Of a stretch of DNA of 64,000 nt, positions 8,745 to 16,392 are shown piece by piece. The stretch is taken from positions 4,039,795 through 4,103,794 of the forward strand of contig KB904821.1 in NCBI GenBank assembly GCA_000380225.1, given 5' to 3'. The translations under genes and the position numbers were made by a program. Every line of letters begins with the position of its first letter. The first letter of the stretch is position 1. Under the pieces are notes generated by a model. The model was not told the DNA's origin, did not search any database, and saw nothing but the letters and a program-made list of their open reading frames with translations. Source of the DNA: a filamentous cyanobacterium ESFC-1. GTDB lineage: Bacteria; Cyanobacteriota; Cyanobacteriia; Cyanobacteriales; Spirulinaceae.

Positions 8745-9857
8745 ATGAAGACTCAACATCTAACGATTAAAGAACTAACGGATGCGGTTGGGGGTGGCGT
8801 TACCCCGCGCATGGTGCGTCATTATCACAAGTTGGGATTATTGCCGACTGTGCCGCGATCGCGAGGCAATTATCGTCTTTATACAGAGCAAGATGTTCGA
8901 CGGTTGCAACGGGTGATGGCGCTGAAGCAGCAAGGATTTCAGCTTTCCCATATTCGCCAGCTTTTAGACAGCCACAGCGAGGAAACCCCTGATTCGGCGT
9001 TGATAACGCAATTAACGCAGCAATATCATTCGGTGATTCAACAGATTACTCGCTTGCGACAAACTGCATCGGCGTTAGAAGGATTACTCGGACGCGATCG
9101 CCCTTGTCAAACGGTACAAGCAGAAGCCCTCGCTCAACTCAAGCAACTCGATGTTGATGCTCAAGCGGGATTAGGAAAGCTCGATCGGCTTTGGCTTGAT
9201 TTAGATGCCCAAACGACGACTCACCCAGAGTCTTTTGCAGAATCATTACAACATCTGCTTCCCGATTTATCTCATTATTCTGAAGTTACTATTCATTTGC
9301 TACATCAACTGGTGTTGGCTTGTGGTGATGTTAGTTTAGTGAACTCTGTACAGTTGAGTCAGGGCGCGATCGCGTCGGTACGAGATGCCCTCACCGCCGG
9401 ATGTACCGTAATAACTGATGTTCCCGTGATTACCGCCGCCCTCGACCAAACTCGACTCGCTCATTTAGGCTGTTCGGTGAAAACGCTCATCGATGACCCT
9501 CACATTACTGGCGTTGATGAAGCAGAGGCAGCTTTTTGGGCAGATAAGCAATGGCAACAACAACTCCAAGAAATCCCTCCAGGAAGCGTTTTAGTGGTGG
9601 GATACGCGCCTTCCGTACTTCTGAAAATTTGCCAATTCATCGAACAAAAACAAATTCAACCTGCCCTCGCGATCGGAATGCCCATCGGCTTTAGTCACGC
9701 ACCCGCAGCCAAGCGCAAATTAATGACGACGGACTCTCCTTATATTACCATTCAGGGTAGTTTGGGCGGCGGGCTTTTAGCGGCAGTAACCCTAAATGCT
9801 TTGGTGGAAACGTTGATTGAAAAGCCAGATTGTCATTGCTACCTGACACGCCTTTAA
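8745..9857 (+). CDS. coaR: Cobalt-sensing MerR-family activator with precorrin isomerase domain
   Basis: A 370-residue fusion. Residues 1 to about 75 are a MerR winged helix (TIKELTDAVGGGVTPRMVRH, YRLYTEQDVRRL), followed by a coiled dimer helix. Residues from about 180 to 355 resemble precorrin-8X methylmutase (CobH/CbiC), with GAIASVRDALTAGCTVITDV, AIGMPIGF and GSLGGGLLAAVTLNA. The protein ends with a Cys363-His364-Cys365 motif, the C-terminal CHC known to be needed for cobalt sensing in Synechocystis CoaR. The start at 8745 is chosen because it opens the HTH domain directly; the longer frame from 8508 crosses the operator. It activates coaT, divergently transcribed. Confidence 0.92.
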   Translation: MKTQHLTIKELTDAVGGGVTPRMVRHYHKLGLLPTVPRSRGNYRLYTEQDVRRLQRVMALKQQGFQLSHIRQLLDSHSEETPDSALITQLTQQYHSVIQQITRLRQTASALEGLLGRDRPCQTVQAEALAQLKQLDVDAQAGLGKLDRLWLDLDAQTTTHPESFAESLQHLLPDLSHYSEVTIHLLHQLVLACGDVSLVNSVQLSQGAIASVRDALTAGCTVITDVPVITAALDQTRLAHLGCSVKTLIDDPHITGVDEAEAAFWADKQWQQQLQEIPPGSVLVVGYAPSVLLKICQFIEQKQIQPALAIGMPIGFSHAPAAKRKLMTTDSPYITIQGSLGGGLLAAVTLNALVETLIEKPDCHCYLTRL

Positions 9858-10208
9858 TTTTGATAATATTTGAAAATTGTAACAGGCGATCGCCCTCAAC
9901 AGTAGGCTTTCAGTAATCTTACAGCACAATCCAAACTTAGATTTTTCAGATATATTTCATCATTTTTTTCTAATTCGATCGACAAAAAACGCTGTAAATT
10001 TTTTTGCTTTTAGGATTTCGGAGAATTTAATAATTTATTTATATTAAATTGTACAGTTTTTTGGGGTATATTGTATTAAGGAAGTCTCGATTATTGAGTT
10101 GTGGCAAAAGTTACTCACCTCTGAGAGACTTATGACATATCAGAACTATCTGCACTCTAAATACGCGATCGCCATTCTGTCTCGCCTTCTTCTACGAGGA
10201 TATCGTTA
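9858..10208 (+). other. 351-bp AT-rich leader region upstream of a small gene
   Basis: No gene seen. The last 130 bp can fold: AAGTCTC (10082-10088) pairs with GAGACTT (10135-10141), and inside it TGAGT (10095-10099) pairs with ACTCA (10113-10117). This would form a structured leader ahead of the small gene at 10209. HIP1 sites at about 9885 and 10164 are ordinary for this genome. Confidence 0.4.
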
Positions 10209-10409
10209 ATGTACACACTGCCGAAATTACAGCAATATACAAATTGCGAATGCGAAGGTGAAAGACAATCTGGGAAAGTAATTGCTTTATCTAACGACGT
10301 TGGTGTACAGCAAATTTGCTTTTTATTTAAAAATGATAAGAAGGGAACTTGGTTGCCGATCGAGTCGTTATTTGATTTAACAGAAAAAAATGCCGACGAC
10401 GAAAGCTAA
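10209..10409 (+). CDS. Small hypothetical protein (66 residues)
   Basis: Preceded by GAGGA 11 bp upstream of the ATG and followed by a clear terminator, so I take it as a real single-gene unit. The protein starts MYTLPKLQQYTNCECEGE and ends with the acidic tail KNADDES. There is no signal peptide or membrane helix. Two cysteines sit as CEC near residues 13-15, and a third lies near residue 37. I do not recognise a family. Confidence 0.6.
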   Translation: MYTLPKLQQYTNCECEGERQSGKVIALSNDVGVQQICFLFKNDKKGTWLPIESLFDLTEKNADDES

Positions 10410-10431
10410 CCTGAAATAGAATAAACAACAT

Positions 10432-10460
10432 AAACCCGGTTTTTTGAAAAAGCCGGGTTT
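10432..10460 (+). terminator. Rho-independent terminator
   Basis: AAACCCGG at 10432-10439 pairs with CCGGGTTT at 10453-10460 across an A/T-rich inner stem. It is 22 bp downstream of the 66-residue gene and 77 bp before chrA, separating their transcription. Confidence 0.8.
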
Positions 10461-10537
10461 ATCAATTTAACAATCGAGATAAACTAACCTTAATCTCAAA
10501 GCCCTAAACTAAAAAGCGCCCTCTCACCGATCGCCCT

Positions 10538-11743
10538 ATGGCAGAAAGCGCTTCTATCTCAGAAATTGCGAAACTCTTTTTCAAACTCGGCGTAATTGGA
10601 TTTGGCGGCCCGGCGGCCCATATTGCCATGATGGAAGATGAAGTGGTAAATCGTCGCCGTTGGTTGACGCGGGAGCATTTTTTGGATTTGATTGGGGCAA
10701 CTAATTTGATTCCGGGGCCAAATTCAACGGAAATGGCGATTCATGTGGGCTATTCGACTGCGGGTTTACCCGGATTGGCGGTTGCGGGGATTTGCTTTAT
10801 TTTTCCGGCGGTGTTGGTGACGGGGATTTTTGCCTGGATATATGTGCAGTTTGGCACGTTACCTGCTTTTGAGCCGTTATTACTGGGGATTCAAGCGGCG
10901 GTTTTGGCGATTATAGCCGGGGCGTTGTGGCGTTTGGGTAAAAAAGCGGTAAAACAGCGTTATTATCTCTTGATTGCGGCGTTGGTTGTGCCGTTGCTGC
11001 TGTGGGGAATTAATGAGGTAATTGCGCTGCTGATTGGGGGTATATTGGGGGCAGTATGGTTGCGTTGGCGGAGTCAAGCGTCGGACAAAGGCGATCGCAC
11101 CCTAACTTGGCTGCTTACAGGTTTGAATCTCAGTGCTATACTGAAGCCCACTGCTGCGATCGCGACGGCTATTTCTACGCAAGTTACCCCATCTTTACTG
11201 CAATTGGGCTTGTTTTTCCTGAAAGTGGGGGCAGTCTTATTCGGGAGTGGCTATGTGTTAATTGCCTTTCTCGAAGGCGGTTTGGTGGAAAATTACGGTT
11301 GGTTGACGCAACAGCAACTCCTCGACGCGATCGCGATTGGCCAATTTACCCCAGGGCCAGTTTTATCCACCTCAACCTTTATCGGTTACATTATCGCCGG
11401 GATTCCGGGCGCGATCGTGGCTACAATCGCCATTTTTCTGCCCTCCTTCGCCTTTGTCGCTGTAGTCAATCCCTTTATCCCCAAATTGCGAGAATCGGCG
11501 TGGACAGGGGCATTTTTGGACGCGGTGAATGTGAGTGCCTTGGCGTTGATGGCGGTGGTAACATTGCGTTTGGCTGCGGTTACTTTGTTCGATCCTTTCG
11601 ATCTCGTTGCGGTTATTATTGCCGGATTAGCTTTTATTGCCACGTTTCGCTTTAAACTCAATGCCGCTTGGATTGTCTTGGGTGGGGCGATTCTCGGTTG
11701 GTTATTGGTTGTTAGTCCTTTGTCCTTCGTCCTTCGTCATTAG
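10538..11743 (+). CDS. chrA: Chromate transporter, ChrA (CHR family)
   Basis: A 401-residue, two-domain CHR-family membrane protein (usual length about 390-400). Each half starts with the family pattern. The N-half has FFKLGVIGFGGPAAHIAMME, RRWLTREHFLDLIG and NLIPGPNSTEMAIHVGY. The C-half has FLKVGAVLFGSGYVLIAFLE, LTQQQLLDAIAIGQFTPGPV and STFIGYIIAG. ChrA proteins expel chromate through the plasma membrane. A fused long CHR protein in a single gene implies one polypeptide forms the pump. It is transcribed alone, after a terminator. The 3' end is echoed by a duplicated fragment at 11906-11978. Confidence 0.9.
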   Translation: MAESASISEIAKLFFKLGVIGFGGPAAHIAMMEDEVVNRRRWLTREHFLDLIGATNLIPGPNSTEMAIHVGYSTAGLPGLAVAGICFIFPAVLVTGIFAWIYVQFGTLPAFEPLLLGIQAAVLAIIAGALWRLGKKAVKQRYYLLIAALVVPLLLWGINEVIALLIGGILGAVWLRWRSQASDKGDRTLTWLLTGLNLSAILKPTAAIATAISTQVTPSLLQLGLFFLKVGAVLFGSGYVLIAFLEGGLVENYGWLTQQQLLDAIAIGQFTPGPVLSTSTFIGYIIAGIPGAIVATIAIFLPSFAFVAVVNPFIPKLRESAWTGAFLDAVNVSALALMAVVTLRLAAVTLFDPFDLVAVIIAGLAFIATFRFKLNAAWIVLGGAILGWLLVVSPLSFVLRH

Positions 11744-11836
11744 TCCTTTGTTATTAGACTTGGCCGAGAATCGAAAACATAACAGTTGTTATGCAAGACC
11801 TAACACTTGTTATGGAAACTGACTTTCCCCCCGACT

Positions 11837-11896
11837 GTTACGGCGGATAGCGAGGGTTGCAGTCATAGCGGTTGTTTTAACCGCCTAACTCACCCT
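11837..11896 (-). repeat. Palindromic repeat family R2, diverged copy
   Basis: On the complementary strand it matches the R2 copies at 43482, 43803 and 50473: AGGGTGAGTTAGGCGG at one end, an inner CTATGACTG, and TATCCGCCGTAAC at the other. The two ends are complementary, so it can fold into a hairpin. Confidence 0.65.
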
Positions 11897-11905
11897 TTGC
11901 GGACT

Positions 11906-11978
11906 GCGTTTAAGTTTGAACTCAATGCCGCTTGGATTGTTTTGGGTAGAGCAATTTTGGGTTGCTTATTGTTATTTT
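11906..11978 (+). pseudogene. Duplicated fragment of the chrA 3' end
   Basis: About 73 bp here align with chrA bases 11642-11714 at an offset of 264 bp. The translation FKFELNAAWIVLGRAILG parallels FKLNAAWIVLGGAILG of ChrA. It has no start of its own and lies just after the R2 palindrome, so it looks like a leftover from a local duplication or repeat-mediated event. Confidence 0.8.
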
Positions 11979-12149
11979 TTAGTTGTTTCTTCTATTTTTC
12001 GCAAGAATTCGCCAAATTTCTGCTTATAGCTTTATCATTGTACATTGTAAATTGTGCATTGTACATTGTTACCTTGATTATTCCCGGTCATTCGCGTCAA
12101 AATAAAGATAAGTAAATATTTCTATACTTTTTTAAAAATAAGCTTAAAT

Positions 12150-13403
12150 ATGAGCCAAGCACAGCTAAAAAATGATCTAGATTGCGATTTAGCCATTGTC
12201 GGCGGTGGCATTGTCGGGACAACCCTGGCGGCAGCCTTGAAAGCGTCAGGCTTGCGGATTCTCCTCATCGAAGCCAAAACTCTCGAAGCCGCGATCGCCC
12301 GTCCCCAAGCTTATGCGATTTCCCTGTTATCTGGGCGTATTCTCAAAGGAATTGGCGTTTGGGATAAAATTCTGCCTAGAATCAATAAATTTAAGCATAT
12401 TGACTTGTCAGATGCCGATTATCCCCAAACCGTACAGTTTGAAACCCAAGACTTAAAAACCGACGAATTGGGTTATGTGGGGGAACACGGGGTTATTTTA
12501 GAGGAGTTACACCGTTTTCTGGCAACTTGTCCCAATGTGGAATGGTTGCGTCCGGCACAAGTGACGGCGGTAGACTATCAAGAGGATGGGGTAGAAATTG
12601 CCGTCGAAATGAACGGCGAAACCCGGAAAGTGCGATCGCGATTGTTAATCGGGGCAGATGGGGCGCGATCGCGCATTCGCAGTTGGGCTAAAATCAAAAC
12701 CAAAGGCTGGAAATATTGGCAGTCTTGTGTCGCAACGCAAATTAAACACTCAGCCCCCCGCAATGATATCGCCTTTGAACGCTTTTGTGACTCCGGGCCG
12801 ATGGGTGTCTTGCCTCTCCCCGGTAATCGCGTTTCTATCGTCTGGACAGCCCCTCACGCAGAAGCCAAAGCCCTGCAAAACCTCAGCGAAGCCGAATTTA
12901 TTGCCAAACTCGAACAACGAATGAACGGGGCATTGGGTAAACTCGAATTAGTGCGCGATCCCGCAGGGATCCGCGTAGCGGCACGCGCTTGTTTCCCCGT
13001 CCAACTCATGCAAAGCGATTGCTACGTCAAACCCCGCATGGCATTAGTGGGAGATGCAGCCCATTGTTGTCATCCCGTAGGAGGACAAGGACTCAATCTC
13101 GGCATTCGCGACGCAGCCGCATTAGCCCAAACCCTTGCTACCGCACACCAGCAAGGAGAAGATATTGGTCGCTTAAAAGTGCTAAAGCGCTATCAAAGCT
13201 GGCGCAAGCGGGAAAACTGGATTATTCTCGGCTTTACCGATATTTTAGACCGTACTTTTTCCAATAATTTCCTCCCTATCGTTGCAGCCCGTCGCTTAGG
13301 GTTATGGATGTTACAGAATGTGCGTCCTCTCAAAATTTATGCTCTAAAGCTAATGACAGGTTTACTCGGTCGCAAGCCTGTTTTATCAGTCAACAGCGAT
13401 TAA
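12150..13403 (+). CDS. FAD-dependent hydroxylase, UbiH/COQ6 family
   Basis: A 417-residue aromatic-ring hydroxylase of the UbiH/UbiF/VisC/COQ6 type. FAD-binding elements are visible: the Rossmann motif DLAIVGGGIVGTTLAAALK near residue 13, the DG motif LLIGADGARSRIR near 168, and the GD motif ALVGDAAHCCHPVGGQGLNL near 295. The family is known for ubiquinone ring hydroxylation. Cyanobacteria make plastoquinone rather than ubiquinone, so the substrate (quinone or tocopherol-related) is open. Length is normal and no domain is missing. It stands alone between repeat-filled gaps. Confidence 0.85.
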   Translation: MSQAQLKNDLDCDLAIVGGGIVGTTLAAALKASGLRILLIEAKTLEAAIARPQAYAISLLSGRILKGIGVWDKILPRINKFKHIDLSDADYPQTVQFETQDLKTDELGYVGEHGVILEELHRFLATCPNVEWLRPAQVTAVDYQEDGVEIAVEMNGETRKVRSRLLIGADGARSRIRSWAKIKTKGWKYWQSCVATQIKHSAPRNDIAFERFCDSGPMGVLPLPGNRVSIVWTAPHAEAKALQNLSEAEFIAKLEQRMNGALGKLELVRDPAGIRVAARACFPVQLMQSDCYVKPRMALVGDAAHCCHPVGGQGLNLGIRDAAALAQTLATAHQQGEDIGRLKVLKRYQSWRKRENWIILGFTDILDRTFSNNFLPIVAARRLGLWMLQNVRPLKIYALKLMTGLLGRKPVLSVNSD

Positions 13404-13608
13404 GGGGCAATCGGCAGTCGGGGGGGAGGTGGGATTTTACCCCAGAAAGATGTCAGAAACTTTGGCTCTTAGGGGTTAGTGTTTAACAAGCTCAAAGCTA
13501 TACTCAATAAGCGTTACAGCCTAAAACATTAGATTTAAGTTTCACGCGAGAGTCAACAGTTTTTTGGGCAGTCGGCAATCGGCGTGTAGGGGCGGGGTTT
13601 CCCCGTCC
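13402..13608 (+). repeat. Dispersed repeat, family R1 copy B
   Basis: Shares the order of blocks with copies at 8541 and 61590: CAATCGGCAGTCGGGGG, TGGGATTTTACCCC, TGTCAGAAACTTTGG, CTCAAAGCTA, TTTAAGTTTCACGCGAGAGT and TTTTTTGGGCAGT. It ends in the GC-rich GTAGGGGCGGGG repeat at 13586-13608. It fills the gap between the hydroxylase and the next gene. Confidence 0.7.
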
Positions 13609-13627
13609 AATAACCAATAACGACCAA

Positions 13628-13655
13628 GGACAAAGGACAAAGGACAAAGGACAAA
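13628..13655 (+). repeat. Heptanucleotide tandem repeat (GGACAAA)x4
   Basis: Four perfect GGACAAA units ending 6 bp before the ATG of the next gene. Short tandem heptamers like this are a recognised feature of filamentous cyanobacterial genomes. It sits where a ribosome-binding site would be. Confidence 0.9.
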
Positions 13656-13661
13656 CCTAAA

Positions 13662-13976
13662 ATGCGTATTTTCCGGCGATTGCATAGTACCATTGCACCG
13701 ATTGTTTTATTGCCGATGATCGTGACGATTTTTACCGGGGTAATTTACCGTTTGGGTAAAAGTTGGTTTGGTCTTTCTCGCGATCAAGTTCACTTTCTGA
13801 TGGTGATTCACGAAGGAGAGTATCTCGGCGATTTTCTCGAACCGATTTATGTATTATTCAATGGTTTGGGTTTGTTGTGGATGGTGGTTACAGGCAGTGT
13901 TCTGTTATGGCAAAAGTTTACCAAATCCGCTTGGTTTCGCCAATGGCGCACTCCTAAAGAAAGTGTTAGCGAGTAA
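13662..13976 (+). CDS. Small two-helix membrane protein, PepSY-associated-TM-like
   Basis: A 104-residue protein with a basic N-terminus (MRIFRRLHSTIAPIVLLPMI) leading into a first membrane helix, a middle HFLMVIHEGEYLGDFLEPIY segment, and a second helix LLWMVVTGSVLLW. The layout resembles the PepSY-associated transmembrane proteins that sit next to iron or redox genes, but without the PepSY domain itself. Function unknown. The ATG follows the GGACAAA heptamer array, and no better Shine-Dalgarno is visible. Confidence 0.65.
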   Translation: MRIFRRLHSTIAPIVLLPMIVTIFTGVIYRLGKSWFGLSRDQVHFLMVIHEGEYLGDFLEPIYVLFNGLGLLWMVVTGSVLLWQKFTKSAWFRQWRTPKESVSE

Positions 13977-14087
13977 AGGCAGCCCTTTTAAATCAAATAT
14001 CTTGCTGGCCGTGAAGGAACAATATTATGATTAGAACGCTGTAATTCTAATTTTTGATTCCTGCGGCTTAAACGCCAATTAATATCA

Positions 14088-14510
14088 ATGAAAATTCAAC
14101 ACCTGGCTTTATTGGCTTTGTTAACCGGTGCGATCGCGCCTCCTATTTTACACCCTCCCCAAAGCGCGATCGCCGAAGCTTGGGAACCCATTGCTCGCTA
14201 TAATCCCAGTGCCAGCACCAATGTTCGCTTAATTAATCAGTCGGGTTACACGTTATTGTACGATCTGACTGCTGATGAAGCCGAGCCGAATCGCCTTGTT
14301 GCTGGGGGAGTTTCTCAAATCAACAGCATCAGTCGCGATTCTTATGTGGTGGTGTATTCGGGAAATACCACTGAAATTGACAGCGAACCTGTCGAATATG
14401 ATGTTTCAGTGGTTGGTAATACCGTCACTGTGGTCATTCAACGGGCTACAATTCCCCCCGGCGACCATACCCTACACTTACATCATAATGGCGGCATTTA
14501 CGTCTATTGA
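14088..14510 (+). CDS. Exported beta-rich hypothetical protein
   Basis: A 140-residue protein with a signal peptide (MKIQHLALLALLTGAIAPPI and a likely cleavage after QSAIAEA near residue 31). The mature part is rich in beta-branched and polar residues (NVRLINQSGYTLLYDLTAD, VEYDVSVVGNTVTVVIQRA). It ends in the His-rich GDHTLHLHHNGGIYVY. Probably periplasmic or surface exposed. The terminal histidines might bind metal, but this is speculation. No family recognised. Confidence 0.6.
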   Translation: MKIQHLALLALLTGAIAPPILHPPQSAIAEAWEPIARYNPSASTNVRLINQSGYTLLYDLTADEAEPNRLVAGGVSQINSISRDSYVVVYSGNTTEIDSEPVEYDVSVVGNTVTVVIQRATIPPGDHTLHLHHNGGIYVY

Positions 14511-14544
14511 TCCCGTTAATCACGAACGCGATCGCAAGCTTATT

Positions 14545-14600
14545 TGACATCCTCCCCGCCGTAAACGGACGGGGATTCCTAAACCTCACGATTTAGGTTT
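14545..14600 (-). ncRNA. IS605-type right end with likely omega/reRNA 3' hairpins
   Basis: Downstream of tnpB on its own strand there are two hairpins. AAACCT/AGGTTT (14581-14600) overlaps the tnpB stop, and CCCCG...CGGGG (14554-14574) lies just before the presumed element end near TTTGACATCC at 14542-14551. In TnpB systems the guide-bearing omegaRNA comes from this 3' end, and the flanking bases beyond the end (minus strand AATAAGCTTGCGATCGC) would act as guide. The exact RNA ends are inferred. Confidence 0.5.
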
Positions 14601-15758
14601 CTGCTTCATAGCAGTCGCCTTCACAGACTTACTCTGTTCGGGTCTCACACTCGCTCCACAGACTGACACTGCGAGTCCCGCAGCCAAAATGTTTTTAGAA
14701 GCGTTAATATCCCGGTCATGGCGAGTCCTACATTCAGGACATTCCCATTCTCGGATATTTAACGGCATTTTCTGGACAATATGCCCACAATTACTACATC
14801 GCTTAGAACTAGGAAACCATCTATCGATTTCGATATAGGTTCTGCCGTACCAACGACATTTATAGGCTAATTGTCGTGTAATCTCGCTCCAACTCGCATC
14901 GGAAATCCCTTGTGCGAGTCTTCGATTCTTGACCCTGTTTTTCACCGCTAAATCCTCAACCACAATTGTTTGGTTTTCACGGACGAGTTGAGTCGTTAGC
15001 TTATGTAGATGGTCTTTTCGCGTATCGGTAATCTGGGCGTGAATCCGGGCTACCTTTCTGCGGGCTTTCTCCCGATTCTTTGACCCTTTTTCTTTGCGAG
15101 AAAGGTTTTTGTGCGCTCTACGCAGTTTCTGGTGATGTTTTTTGAGATGTTTGGGATTGGATATCTTGTCTCCATTACTGGTAGCAACTAAGCTATTAAT
15201 CCCTAAATCAATGCCTATCGCTTTATCAGTTACGGGTAAAGGTTTGATTGTCGGGTCATCAAACCGAATAGAGATGTGCCAGCGTCGGGACGGATGTAAT
15301 CTAACCGTGACGGTACTGGGTTCACAGCCTTCTGGGATTGGTCTTGACCATCGAATATCTAAGGCTTCTTTACATTTAGCTAAGTAGATTTGACCGTTTC
15401 TGTATTTAAACGCTGACTTGCTAAACTCAGCACTGCCTCCCTGGTGCTTTTTCTTGAAGTTAGGGTATTTAGTACGTCCTGCCCAGAAATTGCTAAAAGC
15501 TGTTTGTAAATGTCTTAAACCCTGTTGTAAAGGGACGCAACTGACTTCGTTTAAAAAGTCGAGTTCTTCCTCTTTCTTCCAAGCGGTAAGCATTGAGGAA
15601 GTTTGACTATACCCAATCCTACATTGACTTTCGTACCAAGCTTGAGTTCGTTCATGGAGAGCTTTATTGTAGACCCATCTTACACAGCCCAAAGTGCGCC
15701 GCAGAAGCGACTCTTGCTCGGGAGTTGGGTAAAAACGGTAAGAATAAGCTTTTTCCAT
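14586..15758 (-). CDS. tnpB: TnpB, RNA-guided endonuclease of IS605 family
   Basis: A 390-residue TnpB that appears intact. The N-terminal helix-turn-helix region begins MEKAYSYRFYPTPEQESLLR. The RuvC-like triad is visible: Asp184 in GIDLGINSL, Glu269 in VVEDLAVKN and Asp350 in HDRDINASKN. The zinc ribbon has Cys321/Cys324 (CSNC) and Cys340/Cys343 (CPEC). TnpB proteins are RNA-guided DNA nucleases that help the element persist after excision. All catalytic residues being present suggests activity. The neighbouring 3' hairpins could provide the omegaRNA. Confidence 0.93.
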   Translation of the reverse strand: MEKAYSYRFYPTPEQESLLRRTLGCVRWVYNKALHERTQAWYESQCRIGYSQTSSMLTAWKKEEELDFLNEVSCVPLQQGLRHLQTAFSNFWAGRTKYPNFKKKHQGGSAEFSKSAFKYRNGQIYLAKCKEALDIRWSRPIPEGCEPSTVTVRLHPSRRWHISIRFDDPTIKPLPVTDKAIGIDLGINSLVATSNGDKISNPKHLKKHHQKLRRAHKNLSRKEKGSKNREKARRKVARIHAQITDTRKDHLHKLTTQLVRENQTIVVEDLAVKNRVKNRRLAQGISDASWSEITRQLAYKCRWYGRTYIEIDRWFPSSKRCSNCGHIVQKMPLNIREWECPECRTRHDRDINASKNILAAGLAVSVCGASVRPEQSKSVKATAMKQKPKS

Positions 15759-15836
15759 GCTTTACATTGTAGCCTAATCTCTGTAAAAGTAGTAGAGTGT
15801 TACGATTAAAGTCTAAAGCCGTCCTTGAAGCGCCGA

Positions 15837-15870
15837 GACCCCGCGTCGCCGTAAGACGAGCGACCCCGCG
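15837..15870 (+). repeat. 34-bp GC-rich dispersed repeat (R3), copy 1
   Basis: Matches 24887-24920 with a single mismatch. The unit contains GACCCCGCG twice around GCCGTAAGACGAGC. Partial extra copies of the motif follow immediately (to about 15905, including GCGCGAGTAGCA, which also follows copy 2). Confidence 0.8.
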
Positions 15871-16310
15871 CCGCCGTAAGGCGCAAGGGAATGCGCGAGT
15901 AGCAAGGGAACGCTCGGCAAGACAGGACGGGGTTTCAGACCCAATTTTTCTTGATGAAATTCTGATGTAATTTGAGTTTACAAGGGTGGCCTTGTTTGCG
16001 CCCTTGTTATCTCTCATCACTTCAGGGATTGCTTTTAGACCAGAAAGATTTGAGACTGTCTAGCTCTGAGTTTCCACTGAAGATATAACCTAAAAATTGC
16101 GTAGTTCTACAGCCCTTCAATTCAATCTATAGGCAAATACACCGTGTAATTCTATAAATCTCAGGAAATATCCCAATAACTGAAACTAACTCGAAGGTTA
16201 TTTAAAGAGTCCATAAAGTTAACTCAAAATACTAGACATTGCTTGAGACTATACCCTATAAAGGAAATGTAAGGAAAAAAATATTAAGTGCGTCTACATC
16301 TATAAAGTCC

Positions 16311-16352
16311 CGTTCGGACTCCTCTCGATAGCAGACTCATAGCGTCCGAACG
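16311..16352 (+). promoter_or_regulatory. Leader hairpin upstream of the PEP-CTERM gene
   Basis: CGTTCGGAC at 16311-16319 is the perfect complement of GTCCGAACG at 16344-16352, with a 24-nt loop, ending 40 bp before the ATG. It could be a 5'-UTR structure or a regulator-binding dyad. Confidence 0.45.
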
Positions 16353-16392
16353 CTAACCCTTAAAAAAACTGCCCACTGGAGAAACATTAACA

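Larger units (their letters stand above)
11744..12149 (+). other. 406-bp intergenic region with palindromic repeat and gene echo
   Basis: Contains AACAGTTGTTATG/AACACTTGTTATGG short direct repeats (11780-11813), a diverged copy of palindrome family R2 (11837-11896), the chrA tail echo (11906-11978), and then an AT-rich leader with TTGTACATTGTAAATTG-type short repeats before the hydroxylase gene. Confidence 0.6.
14545..15780 (-). mobile_element. IS200/IS605-superfamily element carrying tnpB only
   Basis: The element consists of a short left end upstream of tnpB (TACAATGTAAAGC before the ATG), the intact tnpB, and a right end with hairpins. No Y1 transposase tnpA lies nearby, so it is of the IS1341 type and would need TnpA in trans to move. 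Ends are estimated from hairpins, not from a pair of empty and filled sites. Confidence 0.75.
15759..16392. other. 634-bp intergenic region between tnpB and a PEP-CTERM gene
   Basis: Holds the tnpB left end, a GC-rich block at 15829-15945 containing a 34-bp sequence shared with 24887-24920, and an AT-rich leader ending in a hairpin at 16311-16352. I see no gene in it. Confidence 0.5.

Noticed and set aside
11056-11655. 199-codon overlapping frame within chrA
   Set aside because: Arg/Cys/Tyr-rich out-of-frame translation of the membrane-protein gene.
13628-13655. CRISPR-like array
   Set aside because: The GGACAAA units are 7 bp with no spacers; these are tandem heptamers, not a CRISPR.
15664-16020. 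118-codon minus-strand frame across the tnpB left end
   Set aside because: It reads through the GC-rich R3 repeat and into tnpB DNA in another frame; composition is repeat-driven.
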